Under the pieces are notes generated by a model. It was given only the letters and a program-made list of their open reading frames with translations. It made no database searches and was not told the DNA's origin. Both the position numbers and the translations under genes were made by a program. From Agelaius tricolor (lineage: Eukaryota > Chordata > Aves > Passeriformes > Icteridae), in contig JALJCS010000022.1 of NCBI GenBank assembly GCA_023055355.1, positions 12,221,501 through 12,285,500 on the forward strand: a DNA stretch of 64,000 nt, written 5' to 3'. Shown one piece after another: positions 46,537-57,193 of the stretch. The stretch's first letter is position 1; each line of letters begins with the position of its first letter.

Positions 46537-47747
46537 TGGGGCAATCACCTGACACCCAGTTTTGGGGGGATTAGAGATCTCCATGGCAGGGAAATGCCCA
46601 GAATCAGTCAGGTGCATCCACAGCAGCTCCCCTGTGCCTCTGCAGGTGAGATGAAGGGTTTGGTTGTGTCCCCTTGCAGCAGTGAGAGCACACAGGGAAT
46701 GACCCAAGGAATGAACTTCCTGCTTTCTGTATTTCTTCTCTCTTGGTGTCCTGCTGGGATTTTCTATTATCACCGAGTCAGCAGCAGGTTTGTGTGCTGG
46801 GATTGTGATTGATTTCCAGCTCGCACCTTGCAGTGGGCTGAAAGCAAACCACGCTGGCTCTTGGCTTTCTTGATATTCTTGAAAGCAAGAAAAAAAACCC
46901 CAAAAGAGTTTGGAACAAAATATATCCCAGCAGCTTTCTCCAGCAAAGCCATGCTGAGGTTTCACTGGGAGCATCCCAGGAGGAAACGAGATTTTGAGCC
47001 TTGCCTTTATCAGGAGCTGTGGTTTTACAACTTTTGGGGTTATGCCAATGGACAGGTCGAGGTGTGTTCATTCATTTTCTGTTTGATCCCTTAGCAAAGT
47101 CTCACAATGCCAATTTAAAACACTTTGGGCTGGACTATTGGGCTGGAAGAAGGAATTATCATGTTTGAAAGCTTATGGGCTTATTAACCTCAAAAACTTG
47201 CAAGGTTTGATAGGCTCAGCTGTGAGTTTTGTGTTCTTCCATATGATTTTTGGGGGAAAACCAAAGGAAAGCAGCATTGAGGTTCAATACAGCATTCCTC
47301 CAACAAGGCAAGCAGGAGGGATATTGTTGCTGATTCTGCTGCTGGTTTATTCTGAGAAAATACAAATTTTATGGATGCCTGGAGGTTTTATTGTGGTTCT
47401 TAATGATTCATTTGACCTCTGATGGCTGCCAGTGAACCCAGCCTGGGAGCAGAGCCTCTGCAGACAGAGCAGGAGACAGAAATGTCAATTGCCACTTGTT
47501 CTGTTCAACCTGATTCCTCCAAACCTGAAGTGGGAATATCTGGAACAGAGCTAAATCTCCATCTGTGCTTCAAGCACGCAAATCACAGGTGTGTGGTGTT
47601 AAACTGCATCCTGAAAATCTGGGAAAAAAGAACCTCCAAGGAGGGAGGAGCAAATGAGAGGTTGGAATGTTCAGGAAATATTTTTGTGCATGTCTGAGGG
47701 GTGGGCAAAGCCCTTGGGCCCTGTGGTGATGTCTCAGTGACTCCTGC
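46537..47747. other. Intergenic, nothing recognised
   Basis: No coding exon, RNA gene or repeat recognised. Overlapping frames on both strands at 46.75-47.1 kb show no domain. Confidence 0.5.
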
Positions 47748-47965
47748 CTTGGTACCACCTGCATCTCCAGGGGAGGTTCTGGTTGGATATTGGGGACATC
47801 TCTTCCCAAAAAGGGCTCTCCCACCCTGGCAGGGGTGGAGTTCCAGTCCTGAGGGATTTAAAGCCCTGTGGATGTGGGACCTGGGGACGTGGGGCAGTGC
47901 TGGAGGATGGTTGGACTCAGTCTCAGGGGGCTTTTCCAACCCAAACTATTCCGTGATCCTGTGGT
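47748..47965 (+). mobile_element. CR1 3'-end fragment
   Basis: GTTCTGGTTGGATATTGGGG, CTCCCACCCTGGCAGGGGTG and TTTTCCAACCCAAACTATTC CGTGAT mark a forward CR1 terminus. Diverged. Confidence 0.65.
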
Positions 47966-48785
47966 TCTTCAGTTCCAAAGCAATTTGTGGTTTCTCACCT
48001 GGTCAAAACCCCTTTCTTTTAGAGGGATGTGAGAAAGGTGAGGATAGGAGGGACTGACCAGGCCCAATGGGAGATCAAACAACTCACCATTTTAAAAATT
48101 AAGTCAATAATGCAGCAAAGTTTCACCCAGAGAGTCTCAGGCTGAACCTGGAAACCCTGAGCTTTGATCACCAACCTGTTCTGGCCCCTCACCTTCCACA
48201 AAAAGTGTTGTGTGAAGGTTAATTTCAGATTAAAACAGAGTTGGACTAAATGCAGCCACAATGAGAGCTGAGCTGAGCAGTGCCCAGGCAGAATCCAGCC
48301 CAAAGTGCTTTTCTGTGCAGCAGGAACATGACCCAACCCTCTTATCCTTGGGCTTGGAGGTCCTGGATGAGGGGGAATGGGAGGTTCCATTCAAAGACAG
48401 GATTTGCTCTCTGAAGAAGGCTGGAAATGCAATAGTCACCTGTTCTGCTGATGGCTTTATAAAGAGTTTAAAGCTGCAGGCTTTAAATGAGGCAAATTTT
48501 ATGCTCATTTCAGCCCTCATGGGCCTGGAGAATCCCAGAGAGCTTCACCAGCAACCACAATTCTTTTAAAACCACTTTTTCTTTTTAGAAAGTCATTTCA
48601 GAGTCTTGGATTTTCTCAACCTCGACACGATCAGCACCACCATGATGAGGGAGAAATGGTCAACCACAGGCAGAGATCACATCAGGAATTTTTGTTTAAA
48701 ACTCCTAAAGGTTCTCCCATGCCACTGGGTTTCTCCTCACAGTTCTTTGGCTCCTGGAATGAAATGCACTTTATCAGGAGACTGA

Positions 48786-48850
48786 ATCACAGCATCATGG
48801 GATCATTATGGTTGGAAAAGACCTTTCCAGATCGTCAAAATGAGCTGAAA
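48786..48850 (-). mobile_element. Short CR1 tail, reverse
   Basis: TCACAGCATCATGGGATCAT TATGGTTGGAAAAGACC is the reversed CR1 terminus; only about 65 bp remain. Confidence 0.6.
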
Positions 48851-49051
48851 TATTGCAGTGAAATTTGGCATCATTTATAGCAGATCAGTCTCCCCAAAGA
48901 CTCACACCAAGGTCCCTTTTGGAGCCCTTCTCTGCTGATTTTTCAGTGTAAACACTAAAGGAAATGCAGCATTTGGGGTTTGTGCCTCACTATGTGCATG
49001 TCTGACAATCTGTGGTTGTCAAAAAATGATCCTCAGTGTTTTCTTTCAAAC

Positions 49052-49113
49052 CCTGGAATGGTTGAAGTTGGAAAAGCTCTCAGATCAGCGAGTCCAAGCA
49101 TTAACCCAGCATG
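49052..49113 (-). mobile_element. Short CR1 tail, reverse
   Basis: CCTGGAATGGTTGAAGTTGG AAAAGCTC, then GATCAGCGAGTCCAAGCATT AACCCAGCATG. Same terminus family as 48786-48850. Confidence 0.6.
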
Positions 49114-49923
49114 TTTTTGTAGATGTGGTGCTCATTCTCAGAAAAAAATAAATGGAATTTAATGTTTTTCAGCATTCCCTGTGCAGCCCAACATTCCCAG
49201 ACCTTGTGGGATTCAGCACTTTCACACCAATCTGCATAAATAAACCAAAGAATCCCCTAAAATACTGCACCATTAAATTTGTTGCAGCAACAAATGATGC
49301 TCTTAGACATGAAACATTTGCTGTGTTGCTGGAGATTACCAGAGTTTATTAATGAGATTAACAGAGTTTATTGGTCCTATAGAAGTTTGGATTGGCTAAA
49401 CTCAATGTGGACTGAGATATGGCTGCATAGTAGAAATTAATGTCCAAAGAATTTTAATTGTCAGGAAAAAAAATTCATTTGGTGTATTTAGAACTAAGCA
49501 CGTAAAAAAATAATGCTGGGGTAGAAAGATAGAAAAAAAAATATTCTTTGTATTGGGCTGTTTTGAGTATAATAAGACTCTTTGAGGATTTTTTTTTTAC
49601 TTAAAATGCACTTTTAATGTTTCTCCCTCACTGCCAGGCTTTGCAAGGTCTCCACCTGATATATTGGAAGTGGCAACAAACTCTTGAGATGGATTTTTGA
49701 AATCTTTAGACCTCTGACCAGGCTTGCAGTGATGACACAGAGGTAACAATAAAACCACTTGAGTGACATTTAATGGGACACTTTAAATGAAATCCCCGGG
49801 GTTGGTGATGGCAGCTGAGCGTGTTCTTGCCATTTTCCCATTTAACAAGAAGAAAAGGCCAAACAAGGAGCAATTAGTCAGAATAAAATCAGCTTTGATG
49901 ACATTTTCCCTCCTGAACTCTGG

Positions 49924-49930
49924 TATAAAA
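49924..49930 (+). promoter_or_regulatory. NPS: Candidate NPS TATA box
   Basis: TATAAAA lies 120 bases upstream of the proposed NPS start codon at 50050, in GGTATAAAATGGTCACCTGA. A start of transcription near 49955 would leave a 5' leader of about 95 bases. The spacing suits a short neuropeptide gene, but the motif also occurs by chance in AT-rich DNA. Not proven. Confidence 0.35.
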
Positions 49931-50049
49931 TGGTCACCTGAGGAAGAACTGAAAGGATATGTGAGGAATTTGGATGTGGAGCTGCATGTTCACACACACA
50001 GTGCTGGGTAAAAAATGAGCAGGTAAAGCCACTGCAGGTTTCTTGGTGC

Positions 50050-50130
50050 ATGGGGTGCTCTCTGTTCATATTTTGCTTGGTTTTGGTCCAAATTTTCATT
50101 AATCTCAGCTTTTCTTTGAAGACTGTGCAG
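50050..50130 (+). CDS. NPS: Candidate NPS exon encoding the signal peptide
   Basis: An ATG frame of exactly 27 codons ends at a donor CAG|GTTAAA in phase 0, the phase needed by the peptide exon at 51882. The translation MGCSLFIFCLVLVQIFINLS followed by FSLKTVQ has the hydrophobic core of a secretory signal. Joined to the peptide exon it gives a 96-residue precursor; the known human precursor is 89 residues, and its first part is likewise a hydrophobic signal. A TATAAAA box lies 120 bases upstream. Weak points are the non-consensus bases around the ATG (T at -3) and the donor (GTTAAA). Another exon between 49 and 51.8 kb could be the true one. Confidence 0.45.
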
Positions 50131-50596
50131 GTTAAACTTGGTTTTCATCCTGTGGATCTCCATGACTTTGGTGTGCTCGGGTTTCCCAGTTGGCCCTTCC
50201 ATGGTAAGTCCCATTCTCCAATTACTCCCAGATCTGTTTCATTCCTCTTAAATTACTTCTTTATTTAAATTAATTTTGTTTGCTTGGTTGCTTCTTTGCT
50301 GCTGTGTTTTTTATTTTTTATAAAACAAAAGGGCTTTCTTGTATTAAAGCTATTGGTTAAATATTATTACCTAATTTTCCTGGAGCATAGCCTAATTTTT
50401 CCTGGTGTTATTAATAAAATATGCAAGCCTCTGAAATAATCATGTGAGCAACTCAGTGCATATTTAATGTGGAGTGTGGGGAGCTGAAATCCTGGATGGA
50501 AGAGAGAAAATCACAAATCTCCTCTCCATTTAATCTGAATTCCTTGCATATCTCAAAGACGTGCAATTAGATGTATATGTATTAATTTCACTTATT

Positions 50597-50779
50597 GCTA
50601 GTGAGTTTATCAATTAATTAACTTATTTATAATCAACTGATTTATTTAGACACAGCTGGATGTGAGTAGCCACATTTCCTAATGGATGGGTTCTCTTTAT
50701 GGCGATGATATCATGGTTAAAAGGACTTTAATTGCTTCAATAAATGTCATAAGAAAAGTTATTTGTTCAGGAAATCTAG
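50597..50779 (+). repeat. Inverted repeat arm 1 (in the NPS intron)
   Basis: Reverse-complement match to 55747-55920. The best core is TTTATTTAGACACAGCTGGA, then GTAGCCACATTTCCTAATGG, ATGGGTTCTCTTTATGGC and ATGATATCA, with only a few substitutions over about 75 bp. Flanks (GCTAGT... and ...TTCAATAAATGT, AAATCTAG) match less well with small gaps. Overall about 180 bp at roughly 80-85 percent by eye. Not CR1 and not one of the LTRs here. Confidence 0.88.
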
Positions 50780-51845
50780 TGCAATAGCAGCTAAAAATTC
50801 AAAAGGAGAATTTCTCTGTGCCTGTTTTTTTGGTTTTTATAGGGTTTTTTTTCCTTGCAAAAAGTGTTTTTTCATGTTAGGGAGAAAATTCAGTCTGGGA
50901 AGCGCCTTGTCAGTGGCAGAAAGTGTTGGTTGCAGAAAAAGTCATTAAACAAACAAAAAATTAACTCAATAACCAGTATTAAAAAAGAGCAATAAAACAC
51001 TGAATTAAAACAAATCCTAATTAAGTTTTACCAGCAATTCCAGGTGTTAATCCTATGGCTTTGCATGGAATTTTTAGAGATTACAGAATATGACTTTAAG
51101 ATGGAAAATCAGCTGAGAAATCAGGATATGGTGAAATACACACAGAGCAACCACAGACATGCCAGGAAATGGTTTTATTTTATAATTCAACAGTAATTAA
51201 ATGCAGTTTATTTTAAGGGCTGTTGAAATATGTGAAAGTTTTTATGTAGTTGGCATTTTTTTGTCCTATAGAGTGCAAGTAAAAGGAATGTGTGCAAAAC
51301 CCTGGATTTTTGTCCAAGCCTGGGTTTTTATGCAGACTTTTTAAAATTCCCATTACTATTTTGTCATTATTAAACTTATTCAGAACTACTTCCAGAATTG
51401 GTCATAACTACTCGAAAGCATCCTCCAAATTTTAGCTTTACAGGTATTTTGTTTTCTCTTACCTGTAATTTCAGGCTCAGATGTTCACCCAGGTTATACA
51501 AAACTGGTGTTTCATTTTTCCCTGAAAAAATCTCATTTTCCAGCAATAAACACCTGTGTTGTTCCAAGGAAACTATGTCACAGCTGGTCAGCATCACAGA
51601 AAACAATTCATATCATACCCTAAATGCAATTGTATCAGTATTTTAGTCCAGAAATGTACTAAAAACAATGAAAAAATCTGATTTTGAACACGATAAATCC
51701 TTAGAAAATAACAGCTCATCCCTGCCATTCAAAGCATAAATTGCTTTTGTGTTTCTACTTTGCTCTGTATCCTGCACAAGTCCTGGCAAATACACAAATC
51801 CATAATTTTACCTTCTCTTATCTCTTTTTTTGTTTTCCCCCTCCT

Positions 51846-51868
51846 TGTTTGTTTGTTTGTTTGTTTGC
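51846..51868. repeat. (TTTG)n microsatellite at the NPS splice acceptor
   Basis: Five to six TTTG units end 13 bases before the acceptor AG. They form most of the pyrimidine-rich tract, interrupted by G every fourth base, so length change could alter splice strength (inference). Confidence 0.9.
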
Positions 51869-51881
51869 CTTTAATCTCCAG

Positions 51882-52091
51882 AGCACCAACCCCTTTTATT
51901 TGACCTGCCAGCTGTATGGGAGATGGGATTCGTGCCTGGTGCTGCTGAGCAGCTGCCTGTCCAAGGTGGGCAGGGGTGAGGAGCTGCCCCTTGGGAAGCC
52001 TCTCCCGGAGTCCCCTCTCCACAAAAGGTCCTTCCGCAACGGCGTCGGAGCGGGAATTAAAAAAACTTCCTTCCGAAGGGCAAAGTCCTGA
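51882..52091 (+). CDS. NPS: NPS exon encoding mature neuropeptide S
   Basis: This exon of preproneuropeptide S encodes a secreted peptide that signals through the receptor NPSR1 in arousal and anxiety circuits (family knowledge). After the acceptor TTAATCTCCAG the frame reads STNPFYLTCQLYGRWDS, CLVLLSSCLSKVGRGEE, LPLGKPLPESPLH, then KR (52023-52028), then SFRNGVGAGIKKTSFRRAKS and TGA at 52089-52091. The 20-residue mature peptide (52029-52088) differs from human NPS at three sites (Ala for Thr8, Ile for Met10, Arg for Gln16) and keeps the conserved SFRNGVG start needed for receptor activation. It is intact, with no frameshift. It is preceded by a (TTTG)5 tract in the polypyrimidine region and followed by a CpG cluster. 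An open frame continues upstream without an ATG, so the exon boundary is set by the splice acceptor. Confidence 0.93.
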   Translation, partial: STNPFYLTCQLYGRWDSCLVLLSSCLSKVGRGEELPLGKPLPESPLHKRSFRNGVGAGIKKTSFRRAKS

Positions 52092-52830
52092 GCAAGTGTC
52101 CCAAAGCCCGGCCCAGGTTTTGACATCGGATGTTCCAGTCCTTGCTTTGAGTTCCTTTTGGTGTTTTTCTCTGACGAGGCCTCCTCTGACAGAGTCCCCA
52201 GTGTCGCTCCCCGAGCGCCGCCAGCCGAGCGGAGCAGACGGGAGCGCTCGGGAAGGGCTTTGCTCCCAAAGTCACACTGGCATAAAGTTTTGTCTCGAAA
52301 TGAATGTTTTCATTTGCTTAATTTCCCTCCTTTGTCAGAAGTTTTAATCAAGCTGCTCTTTGATTCATACAAAGATAATCCCGCGCTTTGAGGAGATGCG
52401 TGCGCGCAGCCTGTGGGGAGGACGGAGTATTCCCAAAATCCCTCCTCTCTGCCAGGCACGAGGCATTCCTGAGCTTTCCCATCCCAAATCACATTTACTT
52501 GAAGGCAACTGGTAATTTAAATAGAGATTTAAAGTACACTTCATTTCAGGTTTCCAATGATATGAAGGGCCACTGGTGAAACAATCAGGCCCTACTTGTA
52601 ACTTCCACTGGCATTTTAATATAGTTATTCAAAATGACTTTGGCAGGGAACAGTCTCTGGAGATGTCTCATCTCATATCCAGAAGAATCTTGGGAAATCA
52701 CTCTAAGGCAGGGTATCAGCACCATTCCCTGTGCCTCAATTAATTGACTTAGGTAGGCAACACTCAACTGATGAAATGTGCCAAATCTAGGATTTTTTTT
52801 TAATTTCCTGTTGGAAAAAAAAATAAAACA
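52092..52830 (+). other. NPS: Probable NPS 3' UTR and CpG cluster
   Basis: After the NPS stop there is a CpG-rich block (about 52180-52265, with CCGAGCGCCGCCAGCCGAGC) in otherwise CpG-poor DNA, then AT-rich sequence with CTTTGATT and ACAAAGAT words (52358-52376). The first canonical AATAAA downstream is at 52822-52827. Extent of the UTR is inferred from that signal only; a shorter transcript is possible. Confidence 0.35.
52822..52827 (+). terminator. NPS: Candidate NPS polyadenylation signal AATAAA
   Basis: First canonical AATAAA after the NPS stop, 731 bases downstream, within an A-rich run. A second AATAAA lies near 53007. Use is unproven. Confidence 0.25.
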
Positions 52831-53327
52831 AGGAAAAAGTCACTTGATGTGAAATATGTAAATGTGGTGTGGAGGAAAGGTCACATACGTGTGAGTTTTA
52901 CTTGTGGCTGTGTCCCCTGAGTGTAACAAGCTGTGCCCTTGGCTTGACAATGTGGCAGAGTGTCTCTGCAATGCCTTTTGCAGTCAAAGCTGTGATACTA
53001 ATTATAATAAATCACTCTGTGGATGTTTTCTAATATTTCCCTGTTAAATATCATGGCTCAGGAGATCGTTTTTAACCCTACAGTGAGGTGGTTTGTTGTC
53101 ATCACCTCTGTGATGCCCTCCCTGAGCTCATGGGGTAAAGTGAGCCCAGCATGGAGCTGTGCTGGTGGGACAGCAGGTTTTTCTGGATGATTTCTGGCTG
53201 ATCCAAGGAGATCAAACACATTCCTGCCTGTCTTTGTCCAGGCTGAAAAGTTTAACACATCCTGGGTTTTAAAATCGCTTAAATACTTGAGTTCTTTTGG
53301 GGTCATCTTGAGTTTGCTGAGTTGAAT

Positions 53328-53801
53328 GGAAACCATGGAACCAAGGAACCATGAAATCCTAGGAACCATGGAACCCAGGAACCATGGAACCAAGGAACCA
53401 TGAAATCCTAGGAACCATGGAACCCAGGAACCATGGAACCAAGGAACCATGAAATCCTAGGAATTATGGAACCCAGGAACAATAAAATCTTAGGAACCAT
53501 GAAATCCTAGGAACCATGGAACCCAGGAACCATGAAATCCTAGGAACTATGGAACCCAGGAACAATAAAATCTTAGGAACCATGGAACCCAGGAACCATG
53601 GAACCCAGGAACCATGGAACCAAGGAACCATGAAATCCTGGGAACTATGGAACTCAGGAACAATAAAATCTTAGGCACCATGAAATCCCAGGAGCCATGG
53701 AACCAAGGAACCATGAAATCCTAGGAACCATGGAACTCAGGAACCATGAAATCCTAGGAACCATGAAATCCTGGGAACCATGGAACCCAGGAACCATGGA
53801 A
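53328..53801. repeat. 16-17-bp minisatellite (AGGAACCATGGAACCC)n
   Basis: About 28 units alternate between AACCATGGAACCCAGG and AACCATGAAATCCTAGG, with higher-order blocks that include AACAATAAAATCTTAGG. The minus-strand frames (MVPWF, ISWFLGS repeats) are by-products. Confidence 0.95.
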
Positions 53802-54080
53802 AATGCCCAAGGATATTGATTATCCTTGGGTACTATCAGATGGGAGCAAGCCCAGGGTGGCACCGTGGTGACACTGCAGCTGGTCATGGCCCTGGGTCAC
53901 TCCTGGCTGCTGGCATTTCAGCCATGCCAGATGTCCTGCAAATTTTCCATCCCAAACACTCTCCAGGTCTCTCCAGGACTCCCCAGGGAGCAGAACTTCA
54001 CTGCCTTTGGCCATGGAAAAAATGAAGGGCTGGGAATGATTCCTGGCTGGTGACAGAAGCAAAACCAGTTCCTGAGTGCA

Positions 54081-54268
54081 CAGGTTGCCAGTGGAAGCTG
54101 GGGCTGCCCCTGGATCCCTGGAGGTGTCCAAGGCCAGGCTGGACATTGGAGCTGGGAGCAGCCTGGGATAGTGGAAGGTGTCCCTGCCATGGCAGGGGTG
54201 GAATGGGATATGCTTTAAGGTCCCTTCAATCCAAACCAGTCTGTGATCCCATGATTCCCTAATTCCAT
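54081..54268 (+). mobile_element. CR1 3'-end fragment
   Basis: GGCTGCCCCTGGATCCCTGG, GGTGTCCAAGGCCAGGCTGG, GTGTCCCTGCCATGGCAGGG and TTCAATCCAAACCAGTCTGT GATCCCATGATTCC, a forward CR1 terminus. Confidence 0.88.
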
Positions 54269-55746
54269 GAATGCATTCTGCATCTGCACACAGCTGTGTG
54301 GATCGAGGTGTTTTGTCCCAGGGCAGAGCTCTGTCCTGCTCATATCCCCACCCAAAACATCTTTCAGGAAAGCAAAAAAACCCAAATGAATTCAGATTTA
54401 CCTTTGTTTGGATTTTGAGATCTGTTTTTGCTAACATTTTCCTACATAATGAATATGTTCCTGCCTTGGTAACCTGGGATGAGCAAGGTTGTCTTTAAGC
54501 CAAGAGAACTCTGCATGGAGCTTGGGAAATCAGGCTCTTCCCTTTCATTTATTGAGCAGGAATGAGAGTAACTCATTTAGTGTTTTGGCATTTGTCTTTG
54601 GGCAGGGCATGTTCCAGAGGGCTGCAGAGCTGCTGTCCTGCTCCCACAGACCTTCATCCCCTTTTATACAAAAAACAAGGGATGCAAGAAAAATTGGCTG
54701 CTGGGAAAATCCCATTCTTTATGATTTAGCCAGTCCCTGACAGGCCACACTCCAGCTGGAGGGATCTGCATGTACAAAACCATGGGACCAGGAGGCCACC
54801 AAGAGCCATAAGTCACCTAAATCACCTAAACCAGGGCAAGCCTGGAAAATGTGGATTGTCCAGCTGCCTTTCAGGAGTTCTGTCACTGGAGGGCTGCTCT
54901 GGCCATCACCACCCACAGAAGACTCCGCAATGCTGAACGCATCTCTGAACTTTAAAGGTGGCTTTGTTTTGGAGAGAACAGAGAGTGACCTCAGTGATCT
55001 CTGTCAGGAAATAAGGATCTGAGGGGGCCATTGCCAGGCACATTAATTTTTATGCTGACAGGAACTGGAAATGTGGCAGAAAATGTCTTTTTTTCAGTAA
55101 TAAGTGAACAATGAGAACAACTATAGGGGTGCCAACCTGCACCATAATTAATGTGTTGTCATTAATTTTATTTCTTTGTGGAGAGCAGGGATTCGTGATG
55201 CTGTGAGAAGATAATTTGTGAATTCCTTTACTTTTTTTCTTGGCTAACATAACAGAAAGGGAAAAGATCAAAGAGTTCAGAGAGTGGGAAGAGGGATGCT
55301 TTGTGTGGGGATTGAGGAGCAAGTTGGGAAGTTGGGAATGCTCTGGCCAGTCCTGGCTGAGTAATTCAGTCTGTGACTTTGGAAAAATAATTTCTACTCA
55401 ATTTTCCCATCTGAAAAATAAGGAACTGCCTTCATTGAGCCATCCTAACTGAGCAGTGTCATGGCTGATGGATTTGGGAAGAGTTTTGGGACAGAAAAGG
55501 GTGGTTTCAATAGCGGGAAAGGCTGAGGGAGAGGACATGAAGAATTCCTGAATCCATAAGGATTTTTTTCCTTGCTTTGCTCTCTAACTTGTATCTACCT
55601 CTGGAAGCTTTAGACATAAATTTCCAGTGATGATTCCTTGTTTTTGGTCTGTGAGAACCATTCCTGAGCTCAGCAATCACTGTTTGGAGCAGCCAAACTC
55701 GATTCAGCCAGTTTTGATTCTAGTTCAAACTAGAAACCAGATTTCC
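54269..55746. other. Intergenic, nothing recognised
   Basis: No exon, RNA gene or repeat recognised between the CR1 tail and the second inverted-repeat arm. Confidence 0.5.
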
Positions 55747-55920
55747 CTAGATTTACTGAATAAATTACTTTTATTTTCACATTTATTGAAGAATTCAACT
55801 CCTTTTAACTGTGATATCATTGCCATAAAGAGAACCCATCCATTAGGAAATGTGGCTACGCAGATCCAGCTGTGTCTAAATAAATTGATAATAAATAAGT
55901 TAATGAATTTATAAACTAGC
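55747..55920 (-). repeat. Inverted repeat arm 2 (3.7 kb beyond NPS)
   Basis: Reversed copy of 50597-50779, reading CTAGATTTACTGAATAAATT ... CCATTAGGAAATGTGGCTAC ... CAGCTGTGTCTAAATAAATT ... TTTATAAACTAGC on the + strand. Arms are separated by 5.0 kb that contains the NPS peptide exon. Either two inverted copies of an unrecognised repeat or an inverted duplication. Confidence 0.88.
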
Positions 55921-57188
55921 CTATGCTGGGCCCTGGGGTTGGGCTGATGCTACCTTGAGGTTGTGGGAGCTGTATTCCCATCCCATCCCATCCCATCCCC
56001 ACATCTGGAATGGCACCTCCCAAGGAGCAGGATGTGTCACCTGCTTCTCCTCTGCTCCCCAAAAAACATCTCTGCCTTTGAAGGAGGTTTGAGGTTCCCA
56101 CTGGTGAACCTGAAGAGAACAAATCCCATAAAACACCACCAACAAAATCTGCCCAAAGACAGGAAGAGGAATTAACACTTTTCTTCTTCTTCTTCTTCAC
56201 AGATTATTGGCAAGGAAGGCAATTAAATAGCCTGATGTAATAGCACCCAATTAACTTGCAAGCCTGAAACTTCCCTCGTTGTAATGACATCCCAATACTC
56301 AGGTTTCTGATTGCCCAGCACATATTAAAGTATGGATATCACATTTAGGTTTCCTAATTTGCTATTATTTGCCTGTATGTGGTAATTTATTCCCTGAAAA
56401 TACCAAGTGGAAGAAAGGGAGAAGTCTCTTGCTGCTTTTAACTCTGGATATAATTTTGACCTTAAGAAAGAACAAGACAGATATGAGAGAGTATATTAGA
56501 TGTTATTATTACCATAATAAAAGAGAGATAAAAATCATCGTGCAGAAAGGCTCTAAGACAACTATTAACCATTTGTCATATAAAGAAAATCAAAATTTAA
56601 CTTATCAGAGAGTCTGGCACTTTAAAGATTCATCATGAAAAATTACTTTGAAGCATGGAGCATTTATGCAGAATGTCACTGATGAGCTGTCTGCTTAAAT
56701 GTTGAAAGAGTTTGGGGAAAGATTGAAAAAATGTCAAAGATATGCCTTGTATCAGTCTCACCATATTGAAATTTATTTTTGGGGGTGAAGCAGCAGGGCA
56801 GGACTTTTTTCTTTAAGGAAGCAAACTGGAATTCACTCTCCTACCCCAATGGGCCATGGCTGGTGAGAACAACCGAGGGCAGGATGAACCTTGGTGACTG
56901 GGAAAGGGACACAGCTGAATATCAAACATCATAATGTCTGGGGCTGGGGTACTGAGCAATTCTTGGGGTTAGGGCAATTTTTCTGTCTTTGTGGAGAGAG
57001 GCAGAATTTTTCTTCTAATTCCTTCCCAGATTTGAAGTCACTGGCTTGATGATGCTGGAAAAGAAGGCAATCTTAAAAGCTTGATCAGCTGAGACCCATC
57101 TTGTCAACTTCTTTGGTGTGAACCTTCCAGAAGACACGTAAGGGCTCATTGTTAATAATATTGTCACTCTTAGAAATGAAGGGAAGGG
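55921..57188. other. Intergenic, microsatellite scraps only
   Basis: Contains (CCCAT)4 near 55978-56000 and (TTC)n near 56180-56197. The rest is AT-rich unique sequence without coding signal. Confidence 0.5.
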
Positions 57189-57193
57189 ACTAT

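Larger units (their letters stand above)
50131..51881 (+). other. NPS: Presumed NPS intron (1.75 kb)
   Basis: Runs from the GTTAAA donor of the candidate first exon to the CTCCAG acceptor. It contains one arm of the inverted repeat (50597-50779), AT-rich unique sequence, and a (TTTG)n microsatellite at 51846-51868 just before the acceptor. The call depends on the first exon being right. Confidence 0.45.

Noticed and set aside
51741..51881. Upstream extension of the NPS frame as part of a single-exon gene
   Set aside because: It has no ATG start, crosses a (TTTG)n tract and a good splice acceptor, and is unlike any NPS precursor.
53058..53887. Minus-strand frames with Trp/Phe-rich repeats
   Set aside because: By-products of the AGGAACCATGG minisatellite.
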